Positions 1 through 11,028 of a stretch of 64,000 nucleotides of DNA are shown here, piece by piece. Location of the stretch: positions 62,001 through 126,000 of the forward strand of contig JAGMWG010000014.1 of NCBI GenBank assembly GCA_020744225.1. Reading direction: 5' to 3'. The notes under the pieces are model-generated. The model saw nothing but the letters and a program-made list of their open reading frames with translations. It was not told the origin of the DNA and did no database searches. Every line of letters starts with the position of its first letter. Positions within the stretch are counted from its first letter, which is position 1. The position numbers and the translations under genes are program-made. This DNA comes from Paraphoma chrysanthemicola. Taxonomy: Eukaryota > Ascomycota > Dothideomycetes > Pleosporales > Phaeosphaeriaceae.

Positions 1-2
1 GA

Positions 3-263
3 GTCTACGAGCCTGGTCGCATTCTTACCCTACAGGGCCACTTCGAGTTTGATAAGTTCATCAACATGGAGACCGTAATGTTTTTTTTTCCCAAGTGGGA
101 GCCGGAGGTTCTGGGCCCACACCTCGAAGCGATTGACGCAGAAGATGATGCTGTTGCTGCGGCCAAAATAGTGATTCGATTTCTCTTGGAGATGGAGGGT
201 AGCGAAGCAGGCGTATCACACAAGGTGATTGGAGGGCTACTGACACCACCACTTATAGAGTGA
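3..263 (+). CDS. Class-I glutamine amidotransferase-like protein, C-terminal part (5' end outside window)
   Basis: The frame is open from the first bases of the window to TGA at 261-263, giving 86 residues. It contains LTLQGHFEF about 10 residues in, which matches the conserved C-terminal QGHPEF of class-I glutamine amidotransferases; this His and Glu complete the Cys-His-Glu triad that hydrolyses glutamine. The catalytic Cys would lie upstream of the window. The family includes GMP-synthase-like stand-alone amidotransferases (YLR126C type) of unclear substrate. The usual Pro of HPE is Phe here. It converges on the aminotransferase gene with only 48 bp between the stop codons. The family call is fairly safe; the substrate is unknown. 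Confidence 0.75.
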   Translation, partial: VYEPGRILTLQGHFEFDKFINMETVMFFFPKWEPEVLGPHLEAIDAEDDAVAAAKIVIRFLLEMEGSEAGVSHKVIGGLLTPPLIE

Positions 264-311
264 ATCCAGAAGTTCATGAACAAGATCTACTGTGTTGATA
301 ATCTATCTGTT

Positions 312-1691
312 TTATGGTCTTTTACTTTGCCGTACATCGACAACCAAATCTGCAAGCCGCTGAATACCTTCAACAATCTCTTCTGCAGTGTGCCATGCCC
401 AAGACAGTCGGATGCCATTCCCGTAGCCTTTGGCCGACCTTTCAGCCGATGCAGGATCACCTTGAACTTGCATCATATCGCCATATGCGAATTTTAGATC
501 GAACTTGTTCAGCGCCTTAGCTGCCAATGACGCACCGCTACCCGTAAGGTCTTCCGGTAGCAGGATCCATAGGAAGTAGCCTCCAGCCTGAGTTATCGAT
601 TCACGGTGGCCATTCTGAACCCCGTTAACCGCTGTGGAGCCTTCTTCATACGGTGTACCGGTAGACACCTCCATGCCGAGCGGCACAAGATGTTTGTCAA
701 TAGCATCCAACATAGCGTAGTATCGCGATCGAAAGGTTGGAAGGACGTTTTCGCGGAGATGCTTTTCAAGCGCGCCAGATTGGAGCATCTCGTGCACGAA
801 TGAGGCGGCAAGGTGCGTGGGACAGCCTCCAGATCTTGTCGCGCCAACTTGCGAGAGCGCCAGCGTGAATGCGGGCGTTGCTTCGGCCCAGCCAACTCTG
901 ACACCTGGCGCGATGATTTTCGAGAACGAGCCGTTACTCATAGCATTGCCCCACTCGTCCTGAGGTCCGCCTTCAAAGGTTCGATCCAAGTCAACGAGGC
1001 GCGGTGGAACATGGCCGAGGTGCTCGTACTTTGCATCAGGGACCACAGGCCAACGTAAGACATCGTACACATCGTCCGTCACTACCAAAGCATCAAATTC
1101 TCTTGCCAGCAGAATCAGCTGTTGTCTTCGCCTCAGCGACATCGTCTTTGCGCTGGGATTCGAAAAGGTTGGGACGCAGTATATGATGTGGCGATATAGC
1201 TTTTTGTATCTGTCGCCCGTCTTTCGTGGAGGTGAGAGTGAGTCGCCACTCGAATCTGACTCTTGGAGTGCTTTTCGTAGGAATGCAATGTCCAGACCTT
1301 CGTCGTCTTCTGGCACACCTCTCATCATTCCTTCAAAGCCATTGTCCATAAAGATGGGACATGCCAGGAAGTAGCATGGCTCCACCATCCAGATGTTGCG
1401 AGTGTAGCCAGGTTCTGTGAACCGGGCAAGTACGTTATCGAGATTGCCTGAAGCTCCGTTCGTGACGCATATTCGGTCAAAAGAGAGATTCGAGCCATGA
1501 CCATATATTGACGTGAGCCACTTCGAAAGGCTCTGTCGTAGTGGTTCATAGCCTGCATCTGGGCCGTAAATTAGGGACGCGGCCGTTTTCTTCTCCGAAG
1601 TGAGAATAGAGGAAGCAGAGTCGAGAAGCTGCGCTGCCGGGAAAAGAGAGGGCGATGGCCATCCAAGTTGTAGATTGATGTGGCCAGTCAT
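312..1691 (-). CDS. PLP-dependent class I/II aminotransferase (YER152C/2-aminoadipate aminotransferase-like)
   Basis: An intronless frame gives a 459-residue protein starting at the ATG at 1689-1691 (MTGHINLQLGWPSP); the frame extends a few codons upstream only from a GTG. The N-terminal GWPSPSLFP, the TNGASGNLD stretch and VTDDVYD fit fold-type I aminotransferases. NGSFSKIIAPGVRVGW holds the expected PLP-binding Lys, followed by the Arg-containing PGxRxGW motif. Length is normal for this cytosolic fungal family, which transfers amino groups between amino acids and 2-oxo acids; the substrate cannot be read from sequence. It is divergent from the 5-oxoprolinase gene with 590 bp between the starts, so the two could be co-regulated. 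Confidence 0.85.
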   Translation of the reverse strand: MTGHINLQLGWPSPSLFPAAQLLDSASSILTSEKKTAASLIYGPDAGYEPLRQSLSKWLTSIYGHGSNLSFDRICVTNGASGNLDNVLARFTEPGYTRNIWMVEPCYFLACPIFMDNGFEGMMRGVPEDDEGLDIAFLRKALQESDSSGDSLSPPRKTGDRYKKLYRHIIYCVPTFSNPSAKTMSLRRRQQLILLAREFDALVVTDDVYDVLRWPVVPDAKYEHLGHVPPRLVDLDRTFEGGPQDEWGNAMSNGSFSKIIAPGVRVGWAEATPAFTLALSQVGATRSGGCPTHLAASFVHEMLQSGALEKHLRENVLPTFRSRYYAMLDAIDKHLVPLGMEVSTGTPYEEGSTAVNGVQNGHRESITQAGGYFLWILLPEDLTGSGASLAAKALNKFDLKFAYGDMMQVQGDPASAERSAKGYGNGIRLSWAWHTAEEIVEGIQRLADLVVDVRQSKRP

Positions 1692-2281
1692 CTTGAAGGC
1701 TCTCACTGAGGAATGAATTGTCAGAGCAAAGAAAGAACCATAGGTAATACGCAGGACAGCTGGGACCGGTGCGAGACTTCAGCAACGTCATTCCGAGCAT
1801 TCGGAACGAGCTCGGAACGCATCTGAAGCTCCATCATGATGCAAGGTATCTCAATCCCTATTGACGTGTGTTGTAACGGCCGAGATAGACGTTCGGGCTC
1901 GGGAGTCCGACAGCCAAGAAATGAGGCATTGTTGGCGGAGAAAGATGCGACTGGCCGTGCCGTCGGGAAAATGACCGCCACCTCACCGGCAGATCGGCGA
2001 AAGTGATCCCACCCTGAACGCGTCCCCACCTTTTGCAACACGCGCGATAAGCATTGCCGCCATCGGCATATTGGCAACTCGCACGATGAGTGCTTGTAGT
2101 GGATTTAGGCGTCGTCAGGACGTCTGCAAGGATTCCATTGAGCAGGCCTGCTTTCCTTTGTCCGCATCTTTGAGGATACGAACTCCAGGACGACTGTACA
2201 TTGTACAAACGCGTCGCGGAGCCACCATTTGAAATAATCACCAGAACATAGACTAGGGCATAGGAAAAGTGCTTATACACC
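1692..2281. promoter_or_regulatory. Divergent intergenic region, aminotransferase / 5-oxoprolinase
   Basis: This 590 bp interval separates the start codons of two divergent metabolic genes and must contain both promoters. Open frames on the minus strand here do not resemble a protein family and overlap the promoter. I could not identify specific regulator sites with confidence. Confidence 0.5.
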
Positions 2282-5200
2282 ATGCCATTTGTCAATCAAC
2301 CGTCAAGAGGTGTTGGAATACGTGTGGCCATTGACCGTGGCGGCACCTTTACAGATTGCCTTGGTATAGTTCCTGGCAAACCGGACATACTGGTCAAGCT
2401 ACTGAGCAATGATCCTACAAACTATGAAGATGCGTAAGCAGATACACGAAGCAATGCGAGAGATCTGTCATGATCGCAAGCTCACATCATCTCCCAGGCC
2501 CACGGAAGGGATTCGCAGGATTCTCGAGCAGGCCACAGGTACATCCATACCGCGTGGCCAGAAAATCGACACGAGCGATATTGAGTCAATCAAGATGGGC
2601 ACAACAGTAGCCACAAATGCTCTTCTCGAGAGAAATTCGACCAAGTGTGCGTTGGTAGTCACAAAAGGCTTCCGAGATCTTCTGCGCATAGGCGATCAGA
2701 CAAGACCCAAATTATTCGATCTGAATATTCGGAGACCGGAAACGCTCTTCGAAGATGTTCTAGAAATCGACGAAAGGGTGACTTTGCATGATTCTACAGA
2801 AGACAAAGCCACGTTGCGAGATCCGCACCGGGACGGCTACAGGCTGCAGAAAGGAGTGGGAGGCGAAGCGATACGTGTAATACAACCTGTTGGTGCGTCA
2901 ATCAGATCCACATTTTACGCCATGCTAATACTGTAAGACACTACACATGCTCGCGATGGGCTTCAAGCGCTCTATAGCAAGGGCGTACGATCACTAGCCA
3001 TCACCTTGATCAACTCATATACCTTCCCAAATCATGAGCTTCAAATTGCAGAAATTGCGAAAGAGATTGGCTTCACTCAGATCTCAGTTTCGTCACAAAT
3101 CTTCCCGATGATCAGAGCCATCTCAAGAGGCTATTCAGCTACAGCTGACGCCTATCTCACGCCTCTGACGCGTGATTACATCGATGGGTTCCGCGCCGGT
3201 TTCGTTGGAGGTCTCGAAGATGCCAATGGAGCTCGCTGCGAATTTATGCAGAGCGATGGAGGACTGGTAGGGTGGCAGCACTTCAGTGGTCTCAAAGCCA
3301 TCTTATCTGGACCCGCAGGTGGGGTGGTCGGCTTCAGCAAGACTTGCTACGACGGGAGCCGCAAGAAGCCAGTCATCGGATTTGACATGGGTGGCACTTC
3401 GACCGATGTTTCGCGGTATGCAGGAACGCTGGAGCACACATTCGAGTCGATCACTGCCGGTGTCACCATACAGTCTCCGCAGCTCGAAATTGATACAGTG
3501 GCTGCAGGTAAGTAATTAAACGCAAGTTTGCAGCTAAGGGTACGCTAACATACCATAGGCGGTGGTAGTATATTGTCATACCGAAACGGGCTGTTCTTGG
3601 CTGGACCAGAATCTGCGAGCGCACATCCTGGACCGGTAGCGTATAGAAAGGGCGGGCCACTCACGGTAACGGATGCGAACCTTGTTCTTGGTCGACTTCA
3701 AGCTGCGTACTTCCCGAAGATTTTTGGCAAGAATGAAAATGAGCCTCTGGACTATGAAGGCTCACGGAAAGCTTTCGAAGAGCTACTCCAATCGGTCAAC
3801 ACGGATCTCGCACGTACTGGTGGACATGCCAAGACCGTTGAGGAACTTGCTCTTGGCTTCCTAGAGGTCGCGAACGAAACAATGTGTCGCCCAATAAGGT
3901 CTCTCACTGAGGCGAAGGGCCATCGCACATCCGATCACGATCTCGCCGTGTTTGGTGGCGCTGGTGGGCAAGCGGCTTGCGCTATTGCGGCCAACTTAGG
4001 GATTGACCGCGTGCTGATCCACCGCTACTCTTCTGTGCTGTCAGCTTATGGCATGGCCCTTGCTGATGTCGTTCGGGACGTTCAAGAGCCATGCTCCGTC
4101 CTTCTCCAATTGTCTCTTGATGAGCTTGACGATCGTCTTATCAAGCTAGAGAAGAAGGCCGCTGATATGCTGGCGAATGATGGCTTCGCTGGTCAAACGA
4201 TCGGTTTCGAGCATTTCCTCAACCTTCGATACGAGGGATCCGACACGACCTTCATGGTCACTAGGCCAGAGGATGGCACATGGGATGATGCTTTTGTGGC
4301 TGAGCACAAACGACAGTTTTCCTTCATCATGCCGGGTCGCGATATCCTGGTTGAGAATGTCCGCGTGCGCGCAACGGCTCGCAGTCCTTCGGTCGAGCCC
4401 GAATTTGACCTCGCAGAACAGCTTACAGAAAGTCCACAAACTCTTGTATCAGCGAAAAAGGTCGCGGATCAGGTGAAGATCTATTTCGAAGGTGGTTGGA
4501 CCGCTGCTCCGCTCTTTCATCTTCCGTCGCTGAGTAAAGGCGACTTGATCGAGGGACCGGCGCTCGTGCTCGACAATACTCAAACGATTGTGGTCGCGCC
4601 ACAATCTAAAGCAACTATTCTCGAGCGACATGTCATGATTGAGCTCGATCGGGCGATAGCACCCAGTATTGCCACAGAATCAATACCTCGTACAGTGGAT
4701 CCAGTAGAGTTGTCGGTGATGGCTCATCGCTTCATGAGTATCGCAGAGCAGATGGGTCTGGCTTTGCAAAAGACAAGCGTCTCGGTCAACATCAAAGAGC
4801 GACTCGACTTCAGTTGTGCGCTGTTTAGCCCAGAAGGCAGACTTGTCGCAAACGCTCCTCACGTTCCAGTCCATCTCGGGTCTATGGAGCAGGCTGTCAT
4901 GTATCAGCACAAGAAGTATGAAGGTCTGTTACGACCCGGAGACGTCATCGTAGCGAACCATCCAATCTCTGGCGGCACCCACTTGCCCGATATCACGTGC
5001 ATCACGCCTGTATTTGATGATGCTGGGAAGACGATCATTTTCTACACCGCTTCAAGAGGCCACCATCAAGAAATTGGTGGCATTCTGCCTGGTTCCATGC
5101 CTGCTGGTAGTGTGGAGCTACACGAAGAGGGTGCCATGATCGTCTCGGAGTACCTGGTCCGTGATGGCGTCTTTGATGAAGAACTTGTTACCAGAGTCCT

Positions 5201-6398
5201 GCTTCACGATCCCGCTCAATACCCAGGATGTTCGGGGACGCGGAAGCTTGCAGACAACATCAATGACTTGAAAGCGCAGGTATCTGCCAACGCGAAGGGT
5301 GCAGCATTGGTGGCAGATCTCATCGCCGAGCGCGGATTACCCACAGTTCACTTTAACATGCACTCAATCACTTCGAATGCTGAAGCATGTGTTCGAGAGT
5401 TCTTGAAGCGCACTTACAAGGAGAAGGGTGGTAAGCCGCTGCTCGCGCTTGACTTCATGGACGATGGCACGCCCATAAAACTTGCCATCACCATCAACCC
5501 AGACGACGGCTCAGCACACTTCGACTTCACCGGCACTGGTGAGGAAGGGTACCACAGTTTCAACGCGCCGCAGGCGATTGCAAGATCTGCCACGCTCTAC
5601 GTGCTACGATGCCTTATCAACCAAGACATCCCGCTCAACGAAGGTTGCCTTCGTCCACTAACTTTCACGATACCCGAGGGCAGTATCTTGAACCCATCGC
5701 CATACGCAGCAGTATGCGCCGGCAACCCCATCACATCACAGCGCGTGACCGACGTGGTCATCAAAGCCTTCGAAGCATGCGCCGCAAGCCAGGGTGACTG
5801 CAACGTCTTTTCGTTCGGAATCAACGGCGACTCCGATAACGATGGGACACCCATCCCCAACTCTGGGTTCGGTTTCGGTGAAACAATCTGCGGAGGCAGC
5901 GGCGCTGGACCTGGATGGCATGGTACCTCTGGCGTGCATATCCACATGACCAACACACGTATAACCGACCCGGAGCTGCTCGAAAAGCGATACCCCGTTC
6001 TCCTGCGCGAGTTTAGTATCCGCGACGGGTCAGGTGGCGAAGGCAAGTGGAACGGTGGGAATGGCATTCGACGCGTCTACGAATTCTATCGCGACATGAA
6101 TGCGTCGATCGTTAGCGAGCGACGTGTGACGAGGCCATATGGTATGCTCGGTGGCGAGGATGGGAAGAGCGGTGTGAACTACATCGTCAAGAAGAATGGC
6201 AACAGATGGTGCAGACTGGGCGGACGCAAGGACTTTGCTGTCCAGAAGGGAGACTGCTTCGTAATTGACACGCCTGGTGGAGGAGCGTGGGGTACGAACA
6301 GTGATCAGAAGACTGATGAGCAGGGCGCCCAAGCGAAGGCGAAGGTTGAGAGGAGGTTTGTCAGCCAGTTCCAACTTGCGCAGGAAGCGAGCAATTAG
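2282..6398 (+). CDS. OXP1: 5-oxoprolinase (ATP-hydrolysing), fused hydantoinase A/B type
   Basis: Four exons (2282-2433, 2498-2892, 2938-3507, 3559-6398) join in frame into 1,318 residues; the introns are 64, 45 and 51 bp with GT..AG ends. The enzyme opens 5-oxo-L-proline to L-glutamate with ATP in the cytosol, recycling glutathione breakdown products. The N-terminal half is hydantoinase-A-like with an actin-type ATP motif (AIDRGGTFTDC near residue 15) and GFDMGGTSTDVSRY; the second half is hydantoinase-B-like (MGLALQKTSVSVNIKERLDF, NHPISGGTHLPDI, QRVTDVVIKAF, Gly-rich C-terminus). Length and order match yeast and animal 5-oxoprolinases. The first exon was placed by the conserved DPTNYEDA to PTEGIRRILE junction. 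A paralogue acting on another cyclic amide cannot be excluded. Confidence 0.92.
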
Positions 6399-6568
6399 CA
6401 CAATAAGCCTTCCAGCCGAATGCAAGACATGAAATGATAACATTAACTCATTATCCTCGTTTAGTACAGCTAAAACCTGTTTGGCCCGATACAGTCTACT
6501 CCATATTCCAGTACCGCTTACACCGGGATAAATACTAAGCCTGCGACATCAGGAGATCGAACAGTAGT

Positions 6569-7120
6569 CTACGTCGTGCAGTCAACCTGGTACTGAATGT
6601 ACGGCCATCCCGCCTTAGGCTTGACTTTACCAGCCAAGCTAACATCATAAAGCTGGCAATTGCCACCCTCCTTATATCCAAAGCCCTTGCAGCGCGAATC
6701 GCTCAGGCAAAGTCCACGGCAACCAGCATAATTGCCCTTAGTCTTCGTGATATCAGAGGTGTAATGCTGTGCGACATTCTCAGGCACGGCGCCGACAATG
6801 CCGGCCGGGAGCGTGAAGTACGTGTACACAGACTCGCGGGGGATGACGCTGAGAGAAATGTCGGTGTCGAAAAGGAGGCAGGATCCGCCGCCGCTTTGGC
6901 GGATACCGAAAGACTTGCACCCGGCGTTTTCGGCCCTGAAGCAAAGTGCGCGGCAGGCCTCGGGGGTGGAGGACCCAGCGACAGTCTTGAAGGCCGAGGT
7001 GCGAACCTGGGTCGGGACGTCACCGTTGATGCCGGTGAGCTTGCAGGTATCTTCGCGTTGCTCGAGGAGAGGGAAGGCAACGGCCGAAGTGATCAGAAGA
7101 GAGATGGCGGCGAGCTTCAT
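6569..7120 (-). CDS. Secreted cysteine-rich protein with PAN/apple-like repeats
   Basis: This intronless gene encodes 183 residues. It starts MKLAAISLLITSAVAFPLL, a clear signal peptide with probable cleavage after Ala-Phe or nearby. The mature part has ten Cys arranged as two similar halves, each with a C..C plus SFGI or GFGY plus C(L/Q)L(F/Y)D pattern; the halves are around residues 25-95 and 115-180. This resembles small PAN/apple modules, which bind carbohydrate or protein. Even Cys count and size fit an apoplastic or wall-associated protein, possibly an effector-like one. The function is unknown. It is transcribed toward the 3' end of the 5-oxoprolinase gene. Confidence 0.7.
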   Translation of the reverse strand: MKLAAISLLITSAVAFPLLEQREDTCKLTGINGDVPTQVRTSAFKTVAGSSTPEACRALCFRAENAGCKSFGIRQSGGGSCLLFDTDISLSVIPRESVYTYFTLPAGIVGAVPENVAQHYTSDITKTKGNYAGCRGLCLSDSRCKGFGYKEGGNCQLYDVSLAGKVKPKAGWPYIQYQVDCTT

Positions 7121-8676
7121 GACGAATAGATTGGATGATGTCTTGAAGTTTGCTTGATGGCTTTGATGGCTGGTGTTCTCCTTGACTTGATGCTCTATGT
7201 TACAGGTGACCAGCTCGCTCTCCTTATACCTTCTTCCACCAAACTAGACACCGTCTCTCTCGCCATGAAGTCGTCCACATCCCTTGTGGCTGGCGCTCGA
7301 CTTCAGGTGCCGAGCTTGTGTGGAGGATCAAGACACGGCAGAATATTGATTCAAAAGCCATGTAAAATGCCATGTGCACCTTCTGTCAAGACAATGGCGT
7401 GTCGCTAAGGCACAAATGTTGACCGGGACCAATGACCCACGATCAGCGACCCTTGAGCAGATCCATGTGTGTGGCGGGGCGTCCATGCGATTCATGATTG
7501 TCCACGTTAGCGACAAGGCTTTCGCCTATCTTGTAACCGAGACCAATCTAGACAAATTGGCAACAGCGCTTGTCTAGGGTCAGCGCTGTAAACGGTAACC
7601 GATAAGGTGTCTGAGCAGTCTGTATCCCTCTTTTCGGTATCGCTAACAGCCTTGGCACTTGTAGGAAACGAACCTTGGCTTTGACCAGACACTTTATGAA
7701 CTTGTATTCGCAAGGAATTGGCTGCGATGCTACGCTTCCTTGGAACTCAAGGGATAGAGTCGATGGCCACCGTCCTCAATGGCTGCAGGCTTGAGATGCA
7801 GGACAGCTCGTCATGCGCTTTTGGTTATGATTCCAGAGGCTCGGATATGACTTGATCTCCCAATGCAGGTCCACGGCGTGCCAAAACAGATACATGGAGA
7901 TCCGAGTGAGCTGCAGCATGCACTTCACCCAAAACGTCGGCATTGGCAAAGATCCGGGATCCGAATCTCGATTCGACTGACCAAAACAGGCAATGGCGCA
8001 TTTTGGCTTTTCCAGGACCATGGTGTTTGGCCCTTAAGAGTGGACTACACTTCTCAGCCTTAAAGCAAGGTTAAGGGTGAAGTACGCCTCGGAAAGCAAT
8101 GCCGGCCAATGCGCGCCGTTTGTTTCGCGAGAAGTGCTATTTTGGTCCAGAGCGAAGGTCCGTGCTCCCTTCCCCTGATTCAGTTCTCCCACGAGCCGCT
8201 CGAGCCAAACAACCAATCCAAGCTTCTCGATGGTGTAGTAAATACACAATAGTTGCTTTTAGATAAGATGTCACAACAATCGCAAAGTAAATCCTCACGC
8301 TTCGCGATACTGAATGGCCGGGGTAGATCTTGCGCTTATTCGACACATGCATGACAGCGGCTCCGCCTTATCAGCATTCACTGGCGTTCGCCTACGAATT
8401 CAGCATGGACCAACGGCGGCGCAGCAAGGGCTGAGCTTCTACATGCACAACGAGTGCAGCGAAGTTCTGTCTTCTTCAGACTGCTCTCTTCGCACACACT
8501 CCTCCAAGGCACTGTCTTGCTGGATCTGAGCACGACATTGTGTTGTCTCAAGGATATCCAACATTATGTCTCATACCACTATGCCCGAGCGGCAGGTGAT
8601 AGCATCCATAATCTCGAGCTGTGCCTCGTCGTAGTTATCCTAATGTAATCATGTTACCTTCTCGATCGAAGGGATA
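7121..8676. other. Gene-free interval containing a diverged copy of the 22.0-22.8 kb sequence
   Basis: I see no convincing gene in this 1.55 kb. Its proximal part is the promoter side of the secreted protein. From about 8080 to 8570 it aligns collinearly with the region upstream of the STAND-N gene at 22806 (listed separately as a repeat). Confidence 0.5.
8080..8570 (+). repeat. Diverged duplicate of the region upstream of the 22806 gene
   Basis: Collinear matches run along both regions. GGCCAATGCGCGC is at about 8103 and 22014; CGAGAAGTGCTAT at about 8128 and 22039. GTAGATCTTGCGCT is at about 8323 and 22569. GGCGCAGCAAGG plus CTTCTACATGCA is at about 8417 and 22661, and TCTGTCTTCTTCA at about 8466 and 22707. 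Similarity continues up to a position equivalent to the ATG of the 22806 gene, where an ATGTC is also present at 8565. Downstream coding sequence is not recognisably kept. It may be the remains of a lost gene copy or a dispersed element. Confidence 0.65.
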
Positions 8677-9644
8677 TTACGTGTACTTTTCACCAATACC
8701 TCTTTTGACAGCGGGTCTTTCCGCGATCCTATCAATCCACTTGAGTACATGTGGGAAGTTCTGCATCTCCTCAACTGTGAAGCCACTACGTTTCCAGCCC
8801 TTGACCCATGCCCAAGCACCAATGTCGCTCACCGAGTATTTGCCTTTCCCTTTGCCCACAAGAAAGTCGCGCGCTTCTCCCGTGAATTTGCCGGACAATC
8901 GGAGTTCGAGAACGCCAAAGACACGGTATGTTTCTTTTCGGAAGCGATCGATTGCAACTGAGGCATAGTTAGCGGCTATACTCGATCCCCGGTGGGAGTA
9001 TTTCCGACTATGACTTACAAGTACTTTGCTCTTTCGCGCGAGTGAAGAAGCCTAAATTGCCTTGGTACGGAGCACCCCCGCCGTGCCAGAAGAATAGCCA
9101 CTGCAAGGCCTCGTTCCGCTCCAGATCGTTTTCGAACCCGAAACGATTCTCCTTGTCGAAGTTTAGGAGGTAAATGAGCTCAGCAGAAGTTTCCATCACT
9201 GGAAATGGAGGACTTTGAGCGTTGTCGATGAGAATCGGAATTCGTCCTGGCTGATTTCAGCAAATAGCATGTCGAGGTTGCAAAGGAGTACCATCTTACC
9301 ATTTGGATTGAGAGCAAGGAACCAGTCTTTCTTTTGTTCGTTTGTTGATGTGTCACTTCATGATGTGATCAGAACGACCATCTTGGAGCGATTGGGAGTG
9401 ATCAGTCCACTCACATTAGCGTAGTCGTCCATTCTAGGTTGTATGCATCCGCTAATTCTTCAAGAAGTATCTGAACCTTTTGGCCATTTGGGGTGTTTTC
9501 TGTGATGAGATGTAGACCCTGCACATGTCTCAGCAAATCATGTATGGCTAAACGGGTGCAAAGAGCATGTAGTTGGGCTTTGCGTCTTACCTTGGCGCTC
9601 CTCACTGCCGCAGGAGTTTCTTCGTGGTATAGTTGAGTCGTCAT
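8677..9644 (-). CDS. Glutathione S-transferase, Ure2/YghU-like
   Basis: Five exons (9591-9644, 9415-9518, 9300-9355, 9019-9246, 8677-8957) join in frame into 240 residues; introns are 53-72 bp. The thioredoxin-fold N-terminus has TPNGQKVQILLEEL (residues about 27-40), LNPNGRIPILID and the glutathione-contact motif METSAELIYLL. The helical C-terminal domain has NEALQWLFFWHGGGAPYQG and SVSDIGAWAWV. This order is that of the Ure2-like/YghU class of cytosolic GSTs, which conjugate or reduce substrates with glutathione. The start MTTQLYHEET is followed immediately by an intron. It lies head-to-head with the SsuA/THI5-like gene and near 5-oxoprolinase, another glutathione-linked gene. Confidence 0.85.
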
Positions 9645-10107
9645 GGTGCATCTGAGAAAAGCCTAGAGATGATGCAACTGCAATCTCTGCTTTGTAGAGT
9701 TACAACAAACATGCAATCTCGTCCCACATATATCATGATTCAGTGCCACTCGGTGTTTGATGTGGTGGATTATGTCAGGTCGGAGAATCCCGACCACGTG
9801 CATGTCTAATCGCTTGACCAACCAAAGTTCCGAAGCTGATCGGGGCAGCCCGACCCGTCTTATGATAAGCAGTTCTCCTTTCGCAATCGCCCGATGACGC
9901 CGCGCCACTATGGGCGATCTCATCCAAATATTCACGTGAGGGTGTTGAACCCAAAATTGTTCATATTCGACTCATTAGCAACCATGTTGGAAGGTCCAAA
10001 ACTATCATACTTTCAACAATCCCCTCACATTCGTACACCTTTTCGTGTACAGCTCAAACTTTGTCCGGCAAAATCCCTTTGGTCTTGACCATTCGCACCA
10101 ATCAGCC
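9645..10107. promoter_or_regulatory. Divergent intergenic region, GST / SsuA-THI5-like gene
   Basis: This 463 bp interval between divergent start codons contains both promoters. It includes an upstream stretch in frame with the SsuA/THI5-like gene that can only start at a GTG, so I excluded it from the coding sequence. Confidence 0.45.
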
Positions 10108-11028
10108 ATGGAACCATTCCGCCTTACAGCAACCGGGTACAACCTGAACTACCTGCCAGAATATATTGCTCTGCGACATGGCTTCTTCCGCGAACAAGGT
10201 CTTGATGTCACTGTCAATATCCCAACGCCATGGGATGGTGTACTAGATGCCCTTCACGACGGCACAGCTGATATGGCGCTTGGTGGAATCTGGGTGCCGT
10301 CCATGTATCGCGACAGGGTTCAGGACTATACTGTCTTCGCGCAGATCGCGAATCGATGTCCTCTTGCATTGCTTACTCATGGCAATGCAAAAGACTTCAA
10401 ACTGTCTGATGTGCCGGGTAAGACAGTGTTGATGAAGTCGGGCGGCGGAGCAAGTGTCGGTCTCTTCTTCAAGATGTTGCTCCGCGAGAAAGGTCTTGAC
10501 GAACGGTCGGTAGACTACATCCAGGATCTCGATGGAAAGATGCTGGGAGATTTGTTCCAAGGTGGCATGGGCGACTACTTTGTTACCGATAACCTTTCGG
10601 CGCTCGCAATGGTTGCAAAGAATCCCAAGGTGTCGATTGCGATGGAAATGGTCGCGCAGGGCGACATCCCATGGAGCGTGTACTATCGTGAGACGGCGAC
10701 CATCACTCCAGAGATCCTCGATGCCCAGAGGCGCTTCTGCGTAGCATTGGAGAAGGGCATTGCGTGGGTTCTTGAGTATAACGCTGAGTCGTTCCGGGAC
10801 GAACTCGCCGAGCTCTTTCCCAACGTTCCGGTCGATGTTGCTGTCAGCGTGACCAACGGCTTCCGACGAGATGGTATGTGGACTTCGACATCTATTCCTC
10901 GTGCAGGTTTCGAACGGTGGCAGGTGGGGCTTGCAGGTGCGCGGCTAGTTAACAAGCCTCTCGCGTTTGAGTCAATAGTTGATGACGCACCAGCGAGTGC
11001 GGCGCGGAGCATGGCGGGTACTCCCTGA
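10108..11028 (+). CDS. SsuA/THI5-like (NMT1) periplasmic-binding-fold protein
   Basis: A single exon encodes 306 residues starting MEPFRLTATGYNLNYLPEY. The type-2 periplasmic-binding-protein fold is indicated by LPEYIALRHGFFREQGLDV near the N-terminus, GTADMALGGIWVPSMY, PGKTVLMKSGGGASVG and GDYFVTDNLSALAMV. The family includes bacterial SsuA/ThiY nutrient-binding proteins and fungal THI5/NMT1, but the THI5 active-site CCCFC signature is absent, so it is probably not the HMP-P synthase itself. There is no signal peptide, so it is likely cytosolic and may act as an enzyme or small-molecule sensor. Its role is unknown. Confidence 0.75.
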   Translation: MEPFRLTATGYNLNYLPEYIALRHGFFREQGLDVTVNIPTPWDGVLDALHDGTADMALGGIWVPSMYRDRVQDYTVFAQIANRCPLALLTHGNAKDFKLSDVPGKTVLMKSGGGASVGLFFKMLLREKGLDERSVDYIQDLDGKMLGDLFQGGMGDYFVTDNLSALAMVAKNPKVSIAMEMVAQGDIPWSVYYRETATITPEILDAQRRFCVALEKGIAWVLEYNAESFRDELAELFPNVPVDVAVSVTNGFRRDGMWTSTSIPRAGFERWQVGLAGARLVNKPLAFESIVDDAPASAARSMAGTP

